From an uncultured Hungatella sp. (GTDB lineage Bacteria; Bacillota; Clostridia; Lachnospirales; Lachnospiraceae): a stretch of DNA of 64,000 bases. Within the stretch, counting starts at the first letter, position 1; every line of letters begins with the position of its first letter. Below the pieces are notes generated by a model. It was not told the origin of the DNA. It saw nothing but the letters and a program-made list of their open reading frames with translations, and did not search any database. The stretch covers positions 62,001-126,000 of the forward strand of contig CAJUEJ010000009.1 in assembly GCA_910585435.1 (NCBI GenBank), in the 5' to 3' direction. Shown one piece after another: positions 42,569-50,854 of the stretch. The translations under genes and the position numbers were made by a program.

Positions 42569-43342
42569 CTAATTTTTTTCAAATACACACGATTTTTCGT
42601 AAAAGGCAAGAAAGTCCTCAATTCTCTGTACCAATACAGAGAGTTCTCCCTTTTCTATATCTTTATATACGATTTCTAAATCTCTCTTTTTCTCCACAAG
42701 CATGGTATCCTCCCCTAATCCATGGATATAATCCTCTGCACACTTACTTAAATACCCCACCATTCCATTCCATATACACTGGTCGTTGAAAAAATCCAGC
42801 TGAGAATTTGTAAAATCTTCCACCTCTTTTGCATAATTATACAGACTCTTATAATCTCCTATCTTTTTATTACAATCCCTTATACCTGTCGTGTAACCGT
42901 ATATTTTTAGTGCAATTAATCCTTCCATCCGTGTATGATCGAATTCTCTGGCAAGTGTTCTGATTACATCGCGACCCCAATTTTCTCTGAAGCCCAAATC
43001 GAAAAACCTTTCCCCATTCATTTTAACCGCCTCTTCAACAGCCCTTATTGTAATTGCCAGGCGGACTATCAAAGGCATATCAATTCCAGATAACAGGTTC
43101 TTTTCATTGAGGTTTTGTTCACCGTTAATAAATGAAAGCAAATATTTCTCAGCAGTCAGGTTTAAGGTTAATATTGCCATAAGATCCGCATACGCCTCTG
43201 TAATTACATACCGGAACATCTGCAAAAGCTGGGTAAGCATATTATGCTGAAACTTCTGATACAGGGCAAGGAGATATGGTTCTATATCATAAGAAGCTCT
43301 TCGTATTTCATTGATTCGCACCGTCTGTTCTCTTAAAGCCAT
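42569..43342 (-). CDS. uncharacterised alpha-helical protein, possibly 5'-truncated
   Basis: The product is 257 residues, predicted all-helical, soluble, with no motif I recognise. Its ATG lies inside the last codons of the IS200 transposase gene in another frame (10-bp overlap), and no ribosome site of its own is obvious. Two readings are possible: translation coupled to tnpA, or a larger gene whose 5' part was replaced when the insertion sequence landed. The second is favoured by the C-terminal look of the protein and by the absence of a typical IS200 right end beyond the transposase stop. No function assigned. Confidence 0.5.
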   Translation of the reverse strand: MALREQTVRINEIRRASYDIEPYLLALYQKFQHNMLTQLLQMFRYVITEAYADLMAILTLNLTAEKYLLSFINGEQNLNEKNLLSGIDMPLIVRLAITIRAVEEAVKMNGERFFDLGFRENWGRDVIRTLAREFDHTRMEGLIALKIYGYTTGIRDCNKKIGDYKSLYNYAKEVEDFTNSQLDFFNDQCIWNGMVGYLSKCAEDYIHGLGEDTMLVEKKRDLEIVYKDIEKGELSVLVQRIEDFLAFYEKSCVFEKN

Positions 43343-43749
43343 GTTATAAATAGTAACTCTTCTGTTTGTTCCTGTATATATTTCTTTATTGCTTCTTCTG
43401 TTAAATTGCCTACGGTTGCTACATAATACCCCCTTGCCCAGAATGCTTTATTCCATTTGCTTTGTAATTCTGGATGTATGTCATAGATCATCAGTGTACT
43501 CCGACCTTTCAAATATCCCATAAAGCTTGATACACTCAGCTTGGGCGGAATACATACGCATAGATGTATATGATCCACACATACTTCTCCTTCTACTATC
43601 TCCACATTTTTATAACTGCACAATGTTTTTATGATATCCCTTATATCGGCCCTCACCTGGCCATATAACTTTTTCTTCCTGTATTTGGGGATAAATACAA
43701 TATGGTACTGGCATTTCCATGCAGTATGTGATAAACTTTTCTTGTCCAT
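43333..43749 (-). CDS. tnpA: IS200/IS605-type transposase TnpA
   Basis: The product is 138 residues. It is a Y1 HUH transposase: the HUH motif reads HIHLCVCIP, the catalytic tyrosine lies in the late GYYVATVG helix, and the N-terminus (AWKCQYHIVFIPKYRKK) is the standard IS200 start. It acts as a dimer on single-stranded DNA hairpins at the ends of the element. No TnpB/IscB gene is attached, so this is the IS200-only type. The last residues (LLFITWL) look like read-through into flanking DNA instead of the usual tail. Confidence 0.92.
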   Translation of the reverse strand: MDKKSLSHTAWKCQYHIVFIPKYRKKKLYGQVRADIRDIIKTLCSYKNVEIVEGEVCVDHIHLCVCIPPKLSVSSFMGYLKGRSTLMIYDIHPELQSKWNKAFWARGYYVATVGNLTEEAIKKYIQEQTEELLFITWL

Positions 43750-43890
43750 TTAGGACCGCCTCCTATTCTTTTGAGTTTGGCTTGCGACACCTTACTCATT
43801 TTATCATAGGAGGCTTTTTATTAATATCCGTAACGCCCCTGCTCACTCCATTCTCCCCAGCATAGCTGGGGGATTAGGGCTTTCATTTAT
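43333..43890 (-). mobile_element. IS200-type insertion sequence
   Basis: Contains tnpA and, upstream of it, a subterminal hairpin CCCCAGC-ATA-GCTGGGG (43855-43871) followed by GGATTAGGGCTTTCATTT, the usual layout of an IS200 left end (upstream of tnpA). The right end, expected after the transposase stop near 43333, has no visible hairpin and may be truncated. Boundaries are approximate. Confidence 0.75.
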
Positions 43891-43922
43891 CAAGAGCAAG
43901 ACAATCCGATTTGGGATTGGCC

Positions 43923-44225
43923 TCATAAAACAACCAGTTTCACGGATTCAGGTTTTACTTTATATTTTTTACCGTGGGCATTGCCTAAAACATAATCGCC
44001 GTATTCTTTGTACGGTTCTGTTATCTTAAGATCTTTCTCATCAGCACCTTCTATACACTCGGTTCCATCTATCGGATAATGAATGTCAATAGTTCTGTGA
44101 TGTGACTCGAATAGTCCGATTTCCTTCGTCTCATATTCCATCACATTGACATATATATTTTCACCAAGCTCATGACAACCAGTTTCAAAATTATCAATTT
44201 TCCCTGATTCAACTATAGCCAACAC
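43923..44225 (-). pseudogene. YhcH/YjgK-family (DUF386) fragment
   Basis: About 100 codons match the centre of the YhcH family, small cupin proteins linked to sialic acid metabolism: GENIYVNVMEYETKE, HHRTIDIHYPIDGTE and YVLGNAHG. The family usually has ~150 residues. Here the N-terminus is cut by an in-frame stop just upstream and the only start is a GTG, and the C-terminal ~40 residues (the late metal-binding histidine region) are missing where the IS200 end begins. It is therefore a decayed gene, yet its presence beside two NeuB genes fits an older sialic-acid link. Confidence 0.75.
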
Positions 44226-44275
44226 ATCATGTAGCTTTTAGAATATTCCAAATGAATAGTCCATTTTTTCGTCCT

Positions 44276-45294
44276 CTATCTTTTTATAATCTTATTTGCG
44301 AGAAAGATCCCGTATCCACCGATTCGTATTCCCAGAATTTGAAAGTACATCCTAGCCAGTGCGCTTCTGCCACTCAGTTTCGCATTTTTTAACAGAGTTT
44401 TATTTCTAGATGCATTCTTTAGGAATGTTCTCAGATCCTGATAAAGTAAACATCTTGAATACTTAATCAAACACCTAACATATCTTCTTCCGGCCTCATT
44501 AAGAAGTGTTTGAGCGAAAGAATCCTTGCAGTCATTATTCCCAACAAGGTCTTTCCATCCCATGTATGTCTCAATCATAGCATTTGCAGTATTTACATTT
44601 CCCATCTTACTTGTTTCAGATCCAATTCGCTTGTCCCTGTAAAAGTAATATGGTTTATCAGAACCTGCGCATCTTTTAGCAACAAAAAATATACGTGGTG
44701 TCCACTCTTCGTCCTCTCCCCATGGAATTGATTTTTCCACAAAAAAGAGTTTATTTTTTAATAGAAACTCACGATTGTATAGTCCACGGACACCCATTTG
44801 TAGTACGCCCTGTTTTTTGTAGGCATTCACAAAAGCGTCTTGACCATCACAAATACTATCTTCCCAACTATTATCAATGAAGTATGGCTGTACCCTATAA
44901 TTTGGCTCCTCATCTTCATCATAGAAATAACTCATTCTGCCATGTGCAAAATCAAGTTCTCCATATTTATCAAGTATCTCGACAAAACTTTTTAGCGTGT
45001 CACGATGAATATAATCGTCTCCATCTAAGAAATAGCAGTACCCCCCCTACTTTTCAAAATGCCAGTATTTCGTGCAGAAGAAAGTCCGCCATTATTTTTA
45101 TTTATTACTTTCACTAAGTTAGGATAATTCGCTTCATATTGACTGCATACTTTTAAACTATTATCTGATGATCCATCATTAACAAGTAAGATTTCAAATG
45201 GAGTAAATGTTTGATTTAAAACGCTTTCAACGCACTGTGCAATATACTTTTCAATATTGTACACAGAAATTATGACGCTTATCAAATATTGCAT
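44276..45294 (-). CDS. GT2 glycosyltransferase, split at a G7 tract (phase OFF)
   Basis: The first frame from ATG 45294 encodes a GT-A start (VSVYNIEKYI-type segment, LVNDGSSDNS, NNGGLSSARN) and stops after 89 residues. The second frame continues with CYFLDGDDYIHRDTL, so the DxD-type motif sits right after the break, and runs to 44276. The frames meet at seven G (45041-45047). Eight or five G would give one 339-codon frame. GT2 enzymes add single sugars to the growing glycan on the cytosolic face. The tract is typical of slipped-strand phase variation. It lies at the distal end of the glycan operon, where on/off switching would alter a side branch. Confidence 0.82.
45041..45047 (-). repeat. 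homopolymer G7 contingency tract
   Basis: Seven consecutive C on the plus strand (G on the coding strand) at exactly the point where the glycosyltransferase frame breaks. Addition of one base or loss of two restores the frame. Confidence 0.85.
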
Positions 45295-45312
45295 AGAAAT
45301 CCCTCACATACA

Positions 45313-45933
45313 TCAATCGATGCACCCATAACACGGCCTCAATGCCAGATGCCTATGAATACTAAAGCCATTCTTGTTCACGCCATCAACATCATGGTAT
45401 TTGCCTACATATATTCGATCTCCATTATGATCCGTGTCAATACACCACACAAAATCATGATACCACAGCTTATCGCCTAATCCCAACCATGCTGTAAAAA
45501 ACGCATAGCAACATTTGATTGCGCTGGGAAACGAATATGATTTCATCAGATCCACAGGCTGAATCGCTCGACTATCCTCATATACATCCTTACGAATAAG
45601 GAACCATTCATCCTTCATTGGAACATCAATAAAGTCCTCTTGATCATACCAGTCTTGATTGTAAAAGCATGGTTCTTTGATTTCCGGATCCTTTCCGAAA
45701 AGTTTCGACATATTACGAATTGTCACCGGAACATCATTCTCGAATTTGCTAATTCCAAGAACAAGCATGTAATCCAGTTTCTTTTGTTCTAACAGTTCCT
45801 GTGAATATGGTATTGTAGGGATAGTATCCGGAATGTGCAATCTCATCTCTTTAATGCAATGCATCTCATCTGGTCCAATAAAGTTACTCCCCATTATGCG
45901 CTTGGCTACTTCAAATTCAGTAATTTCACTCAT
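45313..45933 (-). CDS. uncharacterised glycan-locus protein, 206 aa
   Basis: The product is 206 residues, soluble, with a GGAAGGA ribosome site and an 8-bp overlap with the preceding gene, so it is real and co-translated. Tryptophan- and tyrosine-rich C-terminal half (AWLGLGDKLWYHDFVWCIDT) and many acidic residues. No catalytic motif or family recognised. Gene position between a DUF218-like gene and a glycosyltransferase suggests a role in sugar modification or transfer. Could stand in for a missing step of the nonulosonate pathway (see findings); this is speculation. Confidence 0.6.
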   Translation of the reverse strand: MSEITEFEVAKRIMGSNFIGPDEMHCIKEMRLHIPDTIPTIPYSQELLEQKKLDYMLVLGISKFENDVPVTIRNMSKLFGKDPEIKEPCFYNQDWYDQEDFIDVPMKDEWFLIRKDVYEDSRAIQPVDLMKSYSFPSAIKCCYAFFTAWLGLGDKLWYHDFVWCIDTDHNGDRIYVGKYHDVDGVNKNGFSIHRHLALRPCYGCID

Positions 45934-46519
45934 TTAATAAGGATTCCTTCCATTTTTGATATTCTACTACTTCCTGCGCGGTTGCCAAATGCCCCATGGC
46001 TGAATACTTTTCTATTCTGTCAAACTCAGCCGACAGTCTGTCAAACCGCGTACCCCATCCGCTGTCAATAAACCAATTCAGATTCCGTACTGGCGCATTA
46101 TATAAAATCAGACCACTACCAGTGTCTAATACTTCACGAAGGAACGTTAAATAGGCTCTGTACTGATGCTCATGGGATGCAACTAAGGTGAGCTTCTTCC
46201 AACCTTTTTCAACTGCCATTTTCACAACTTCGACAGCCTGTTGACGAGTATGTAGGGATTTATCCTCGTGAATAACATCTTCCTCTGGAACACCCGCACT
46301 AATTATATATGGCTTTACCTCTTTAAATGGATAGCTACCATAATCCTTATCCACTGTGTTACCACTAAATACGATTTTTGAGACAATGCCCTTCTTATAC
46401 AACTCCACGGCCTTCTGAAATCTGAAAAACCCATCACCCTCAAGAAGTATCGCCGCATCTGATTTGGTCAGGCAATCATTATCTACTATTGCCATTATAA
46501 TTTCTCTATCTGAAATCAC
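45926..46519 (-). CDS. DUF218 (YdcF/ElyC-like) protein
   Basis: The product is 197 residues. The DUF218 core is visible: DAAILLEGDGFFRFQKAVEL, SKIVFSGNT, HTRQQAVEVV and VASHEHQYRA in the family order. No membrane helix, unlike SanA/ElyC, so cytoplasmic. Members are proposed to act on nucleotide- or polyprenyl-linked sugars. The start is uncertain: GTG 46519 (GGTG-type site) or ATG 46495 (AGAGAAA). The first choice keeps the whole N-terminus. Belongs to the glycan operon and overlaps the next gene by 8 bp. Confidence 0.75.
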   Translation of the reverse strand: MISDREIIMAIVDNDCLTKSDAAILLEGDGFFRFQKAVELYKKGIVSKIVFSGNTVDKDYGSYPFKEVKPYIISAGVPEEDVIHEDKSLHTRQQAVEVVKMAVEKGWKKLTLVASHEHQYRAYLTFLREVLDTGSGLILYNAPVRNLNWFIDSGWGTRFDRLSAEFDRIEKYSAMGHLATAQEVVEYQKWKESLLNE

Positions 46520-46549
46520 TTTATTTCACCACACCTCGATTTCTATCGA

Positions 46550-46590
46550 TGCTGGGATGCCAAAAGACACTCACCTATGACATCCCAGCA
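46550..46590 (-). other. hairpin inside the glycan operon, after neuB
   Basis: TGCTGGGATG (46550-46559) pairs with CATCCCAGCA (46581-46590). It lies between the neuB stop and the next gene on the minus-strand transcript and has no T-run. May slow transcription or protect upstream mRNA. Confidence 0.55.
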
Positions 46591-46605
46591 CCCTATATCA
46601 TCCTC

Positions 46606-47667
46606 TTACAGGTCTTCCCAGAAGATAGGATCCCTTGCAGTGATATCCTTATTCACCTTCTTACCGATGATGGTATCTTTGAACTTCGGAGGGATTCCAA
46701 GCGCCGGACGTAATACATCGATATCCTCTGCCGTAATAACCTGGCCAGCCTTCAAATCGCGCTTCGCATACAGGCAGCGACGCTGTACGAATACCGTCTC
46801 GCCTTCCTCAGCCACAACCTCTTTGCGAGTACTGCCCATCGCACGTTCGACTTCGCGGATGGAATCAACCATGAACTTGAATTCATCGGGTTCCATGGAG
46901 TGTGGATGATCCGGTCCCTTGTCCTTCTTATTCAGCGTGAAATGCTTTTCTATCACGCGACCACCAAGGACAACGGATGCCAGAGCTACCACATGTCCCG
47001 GAGAGTGATCGGAATATCCTGTGAGGCAATCAAATGCATTCTGATACGTCTTAAGGACATTCACATTGGCGCTGTCAATCTTGGACGGGTAGTTAGTAAT
47101 GCACTGCATCAGGACCAGGTCCTTATTTCCCGTCTTCTCGATGGTGCAGACTGCTTCATCAATCTCGGACATGGTAGCGTCACCTGTGGCCAACATAACA
47201 GGGATGCCCTTCCGAGCAGTGTAATCCATCATCTCCAACCACGTGATTTCACCGGATCCAATCTTAATGAACGGCAAATGCATATCGGCGCAGAGATCAA
47301 CAGCTTCCTTAAAATACGGAGAAGTGGAGAAATCGATTCCCACACTCTTACAATAATCCGCAACTTCCTGGTGCCATTCCATCGGGAACTCGACATCCTT
47401 GAACACTTCGGATACAGTCCTTCCCCAAGAGCCATGCACACCGTGAAGTTCCATCTTGGAGAAGCCGCCCTCAGAGACGATGGTCTCAGCCGTAAAGGTC
47501 TGGAATTTAGCGCAGTCCGCACCAGCCTCTTTCGCCGCATCAATAAGACGCTTGGCCTTATCGAGGCTTCCGTCGAAGTTGCCGCCGATCTCAGCGATGA
47601 AATAGGTCGGGTAATCCGGACCGATCATGCGGTTACCAATCTTAATGTTCTTGTTAAAGTTCAGCAT
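46606..47667 (-). CDS. neuB: NeuB-type nonulosonate synthase, copy 1
   Basis: Encodes 353 residues from the ATG at 47667 (GGAGG eight bases upstream). The barrel domain has AEIGGNFDGSLDKAKRLID, CAKFQTF, FSTSPY and KIGSGEI, and the C-terminal SAF antifreeze-like domain starts near residue 295 (VQRRCLYAKRDLKAGQVI). It condenses phosphoenolpyruvate with a six-carbon amino sugar (ManNAc-type or a diamino-sugar for legionaminic or pseudaminic acid). Neighbouring PseB-, PseC- and PseF-like genes favour a pseudaminic- or legionaminic-type product over NeuAc. The paralogue at 60322-61353 shares the fold and is not an exact duplicate. Confidence 0.9.
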   Translation of the reverse strand: MLNFNKNIKIGNRMIGPDYPTYFIAEIGGNFDGSLDKAKRLIDAAKEAGADCAKFQTFTAETIVSEGGFSKMELHGVHGSWGRTVSEVFKDVEFPMEWHQEVADYCKSVGIDFSTSPYFKEAVDLCADMHLPFIKIGSGEITWLEMMDYTARKGIPVMLATGDATMSEIDEAVCTIEKTGNKDLVLMQCITNYPSKIDSANVNVLKTYQNAFDCLTGYSDHSPGHVVALASVVLGGRVIEKHFTLNKKDKGPDHPHSMEPDEFKFMVDSIREVERAMGSTRKEVVAEEGETVFVQRRCLYAKRDLKAGQVITAEDIDVLRPALGIPPKFKDTIIGKKVNKDITARDPIFWEDL

Positions 47668-47690
47668 TGCAGTGTCCTCCTTCAATCTAT

Positions 47691-48875
47691 TCACTTGGAT
47701 CCCATATAATCCTTGATAGTCTTTTTCAAAATCTCCGCCTGTTTCTTTGCATCCTCAATATCCCAATAGTTCGTCTTCAACTGAATCATGCGCTTCTGGA
47801 GATACTCAGCGTTCGGGCAGCAATGTTCATCATATTTCTGCCACACACCGGCCAACGGCTGAAGAATATTCTGATATGCCGGCTCATTATATGACAGCTT
47901 CCAAGCTGCATAATAGCCATCGCCTCCATTCTTCTGGAACAAATCACGGAAGCGATACCAGTCAACGTCAGGATTGTCAGTATCCAGTACAAGGCAATAC
48001 GTCCAGTAAGAATTCTTATACCCTTCCAGTTCAGCCTGCTTTTTCAGCAGAGTCTGATCCTTGATAGCCTCATCAAAAATAGCTGCCACATCAATTCTTC
48101 TTTGTACCAGTTCTTCCGCTCTTTCAAGCTGTCCGAGTACACAGGCAGCCTGAAGCTCTGACATACGGTAGTTATATCCGAAAGAAATATGTCTGCTATA
48201 GTTGGGATCCTGAATATCGTTACGGGTAATCTTCCCCTGCTTTGCGCTCACGCCTGCGTAACCAAGGCAATTCAGGCGACGCGCTCTATCAGCAAGCTCT
48301 TCGTTATTAGTGATCAGCATACCACCCTCACCAGTGGTAAGATGCTTACTTGCCTGGAAGCTGAAACTGGCAAAATCACCAAACTCACCAACAAGCTTTC
48401 CTTTATAGGTTCCAAGGAAGCATTCAGCATTGTCCTCAATCAGAGCGAGATTATGCTTCTTGCAAAGCTCGATAATCCTGTCATAGTCAGGAGCAAGACC
48501 ATAGAGGGAGACTGTGATAATTGCTTTAGTCTTCTCTGTGATGCACTTCTCAATACTATCAGCAGAAATCTCAAAAGTTTCAATGTCGCTATCGGCAAAA
48601 ACGGGGATTGCACCACAAAGCACAACAGGAATCGATGTAGAAGACATGGTTAATGCGGGAACGATGACCTCGTCACCAGGCCCAACGCCGCACGCCATAA
48701 GAGCAACATGAAGAGTCGCAGTGCCATTGCAATGCCCAATGGCGTATTTCAAATGAAACTTCTGTGCGAATGAAGACTCAAGCTTATTATTAAAAATGGA
48801 ATTCTTTGAAGTTTCAAACTCATTGCTTAAAGCTTCCATCACATACCGTTTTTCAAGGTCAGAGATTCTGTCCAT
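47691..48875 (-). CDS. DegT/DnrJ/EryC1-type aminotransferase
   Basis: The product is 394 residues. The PLP lysine is K177 in FQASKHLTTGEGGM; GTATLHVAL and the IEDNAECFLG strand are typical of the family. Such enzymes aminate the 4-keto sugar made by PseB-type dehydratases (PseC role) or a related keto sugar. The gene lies 23 bp before neuB, and on its other side is the SpsF gene. The family normally acts on UDP-sugars in the cytosol. I cannot tell stereochemistry or product from sequence alone. Confidence 0.88.
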   Translation of the reverse strand: MDRISDLEKRYVMEALSNEFETSKNSIFNNKLESSFAQKFHLKYAIGHCNGTATLHVALMACGVGPGDEVIVPALTMSSTSIPVVLCGAIPVFADSDIETFEISADSIEKCITEKTKAIITVSLYGLAPDYDRIIELCKKHNLALIEDNAECFLGTYKGKLVGEFGDFASFSFQASKHLTTGEGGMLITNNEELADRARRLNCLGYAGVSAKQGKITRNDIQDPNYSRHISFGYNYRMSELQAACVLGQLERAEELVQRRIDVAAIFDEAIKDQTLLKKQAELEGYKNSYWTYCLVLDTDNPDVDWYRFRDLFQKNGGDGYYAAWKLSYNEPAYQNILQPLAGVWQKYDEHCCPNAEYLQKRMIQLKTNYWDIEDAKKQAEILKKTIKDYMGSK

Positions 48876-48896
48876 ATCTTATATCCTCCTTAATTC

Positions 48897-49631
48897 TTAT
48901 TGATACATTGCGCTACGTTTTACACCAGAATTGACCTGAGAAATCTCAGGATGCTCTTTCAAGATTTCAAGGATTTCATCCATCAGAAGCGGTCCATCTG
49001 TATTTTCCTTCCGATGCGAATACACCGCCTTTACCATCTCGTAATCTTCCTCATTATCAATAGTCCAGCGATAGGAAGACAGCTGACAATCAGATACTAC
49101 ATTTCCAATTCTAAATTTATCAGGATTGTGATAAGCATACTGAGTCACATGTTCACGTTCAAAAGAATCTTGAGTACTGTACTCCATGGTAGCAAGCACT
49201 TCAAAGTTGAACGCTTCACAATCCAGCCCTTCTGGAAAAGAGGGAGGGAAATTGTTAGTAACAAGATCATACTTCTCATTTAGTAACTTGCTGATAACTT
49301 TATCAATTACAGAAGGTTCTTTGAATGGGTCATCTGCTGTAACACGCACAATGACATCAGAAGGAAAAGCAATAAAGGCGCTGTAATATCGATTTAGCAC
49401 ATCTTCTTCACTACCACGGAAGTACTTTACCTGCTCTTTACGACACCATTCCTCGATAGCATCATCTTTAGGGTTAACTGTTGTGGCTATAACAATATCA
49501 TCAATTAAAGAAGTATACTTCAATCTATTGACAACATGCCATAAAAGCGGTTTCCCGTTAATGTCTGCAAAAACCTTTTTAGGAAATCTAGTAGACCCAC
49601 ACCTGGCTTGAATTATTGCATTTACGCTCAT
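48897..49631 (-). CDS. SpsF / CMP-sugar cytidylyltransferase-like protein
   Basis: The product is 244 residues. The nucleotide-binding start AIIQARCGSTRFPKKVFADI has the R(x)GS(x)R(x)PxK pattern of CMP-KDO/NeuAc synthetases, and VTADDPFKEP carries acidic residues for metal. It resembles SpsF of Bacillus spore-coat loci and PseF. A likely role is to activate the nonulosonate made by a NeuB as the CMP form. It lies 21 bp before the aminotransferase gene. Only one candidate activating enzyme is present in the window for two NeuB proteins. Confidence 0.82.
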   Translation of the reverse strand: MSVNAIIQARCGSTRFPKKVFADINGKPLLWHVVNRLKYTSLIDDIVIATTVNPKDDAIEEWCRKEQVKYFRGSEEDVLNRYYSAFIAFPSDVIVRVTADDPFKEPSVIDKVISKLLNEKYDLVTNNFPPSFPEGLDCEAFNFEVLATMEYSTQDSFEREHVTQYAYHNPDKFRIGNVVSDCQLSSYRWTIDNEEDYEMVKAVYSHRKENTDGPLLMDEILEILKEHPEISQVNSGVKRSAMYQ

Positions 49632-49672
49632 CTTGACTCCTCTGCCTCACGCGTTCATATTCTTTACGAAGA

Positions 49673-50668
49673 TTAAATACTACCAATCTTCACCTTATTC
49701 TTTTCAATCCACTCTCGAAGCTGAGGCACAGTCATCCATTCAGTATTGTTGTCCGAAGTGTAGCTAAATCCTTCAGGAACACGCTTACCTCCTTTGATCA
49801 TGGCATCTACAGAACCCCACTCACAAATCTGCGGGAGAATCTTAAAATGCTCAGGATATTCATAGGTAAAGTGATCATCCTCAACTCCAATCATCTGCTC
49901 ATGCAGCTTTTCACCTGGACGGATACCGATTTCTACCTGTTCAGCATTAGGATCTACTGCTGTGGCAATGTCACAGATATTCATAGAAGGAATCTTCTTG
50001 ACGTAAATTTCTCCACCTTCCATGTCGTCAAAGGCGTGCCATACAAGCTCGACACCCTGCTCAAGGGAAATCATAAAACGAGTCATCCGTTTATCGGTGA
50101 TTGTCAGCTTGCCAGAATTGGCAGTCTCCATGAAGAATGGGATGACAGACCCGCGAGAGCCCATGACATTACCATAGCGGACTACAGCAAACTTTGTTTT
50201 TCCGCCAGAATAAGAATTCCCAGCAATAAAGATCTTATCAGAGCAGAGTTTTGTAGCTCCATAAAGGTTTACCGGAGAACTCGCTTTATCTGTTGAAAGA
50301 GCAACGAGACGCTTGACCTTCTTATCAATACAAGCATCAATAAGGTTCATCGCACCAAGAACATTGGTCTTGATACATTCGAATGGGTTATACTCGGCAG
50401 TCGGCACAATTTTTGTGGCAGCAGCATGAACCACATAATCCACACCATCGAGAGCGCGATAAAGCCTATCCTTATCCCTGACGTCGCCAATAAAGAATCT
50501 AACTCTTTCATCGCCTTGAAACTTCTTAGCCATATTCCACTGCTTCATTTCGTCACGGGAATAAATGATAAGCTTCTTGGGATTATACTTTTCCAAAGTC
50601 ATCGGTACAAAAGTATTACCAAAAGAACCGGTACCACCAGTGATAAGAATCGTAGAATTTGTAAGCAT
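49673..50668 (-). CDS. pseB: PseB-like UDP-GlcNAc 4,6-dehydratase
   Basis: The product is 331 residues. The Rossmann start ILITGGTGSFGNTFV, the DVRDKDRL segment and catalytic residues in LSTDKASSPVNLYGATK (T/S-D-K and Y-x-x-x-K) are the marks of the inverting 4,6-dehydratase (PseB/FlaA1) group. It makes the 4-keto-6-deoxy sugar that starts pseudaminic acid synthesis. The start codon is seven bases after AGGAGG. The gene starts a sub-block PseB-SpsF-DegT-NeuB read in that order. PseG (hydrolase) and PseH (acetyltransferase) homologues are not apparent; NeuD or an unknown protein may replace them. Confidence 0.85.
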   Translation of the reverse strand: MLTNSTILITGGTGSFGNTFVPMTLEKYNPKKLIIYSRDEMKQWNMAKKFQGDERVRFFIGDVRDKDRLYRALDGVDYVVHAAATKIVPTAEYNPFECIKTNVLGAMNLIDACIDKKVKRLVALSTDKASSPVNLYGATKLCSDKIFIAGNSYSGGKTKFAVVRYGNVMGSRGSVIPFFMETANSGKLTITDKRMTRFMISLEQGVELVWHAFDDMEGGEIYVKKIPSMNICDIATAVDPNAEQVEIGIRPGEKLHEQMIGVEDDHFTYEYPEHFKILPQICEWGSVDAMIKGGKRVPEGFSYTSDNNTEWMTVPQLREWIEKNKVKIGSI

Positions 50669-50854
50669 TTTGTTTTACCTCCTAATAATTTTGGATTGTG
50701 AAATTTCTGTATTATTTCTCTAAATACAAAGCGAAATAATTTCCTTTGGTTAATTCTACGAAGCAAAAAGATGAACGTCTATATCTCGTAAATAATCGAA
50801 TTCCTTTGATTCGTACAAGTGTTTTGATTCTATTAAACTCATTCTGTAATACGT

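Noticed and set aside
43333..43890. IS605 element with TnpB/IscB and omega RNA
   Set aside because: The overlapping downstream gene has no RuvC motifs or zinc finger and is not TnpB.
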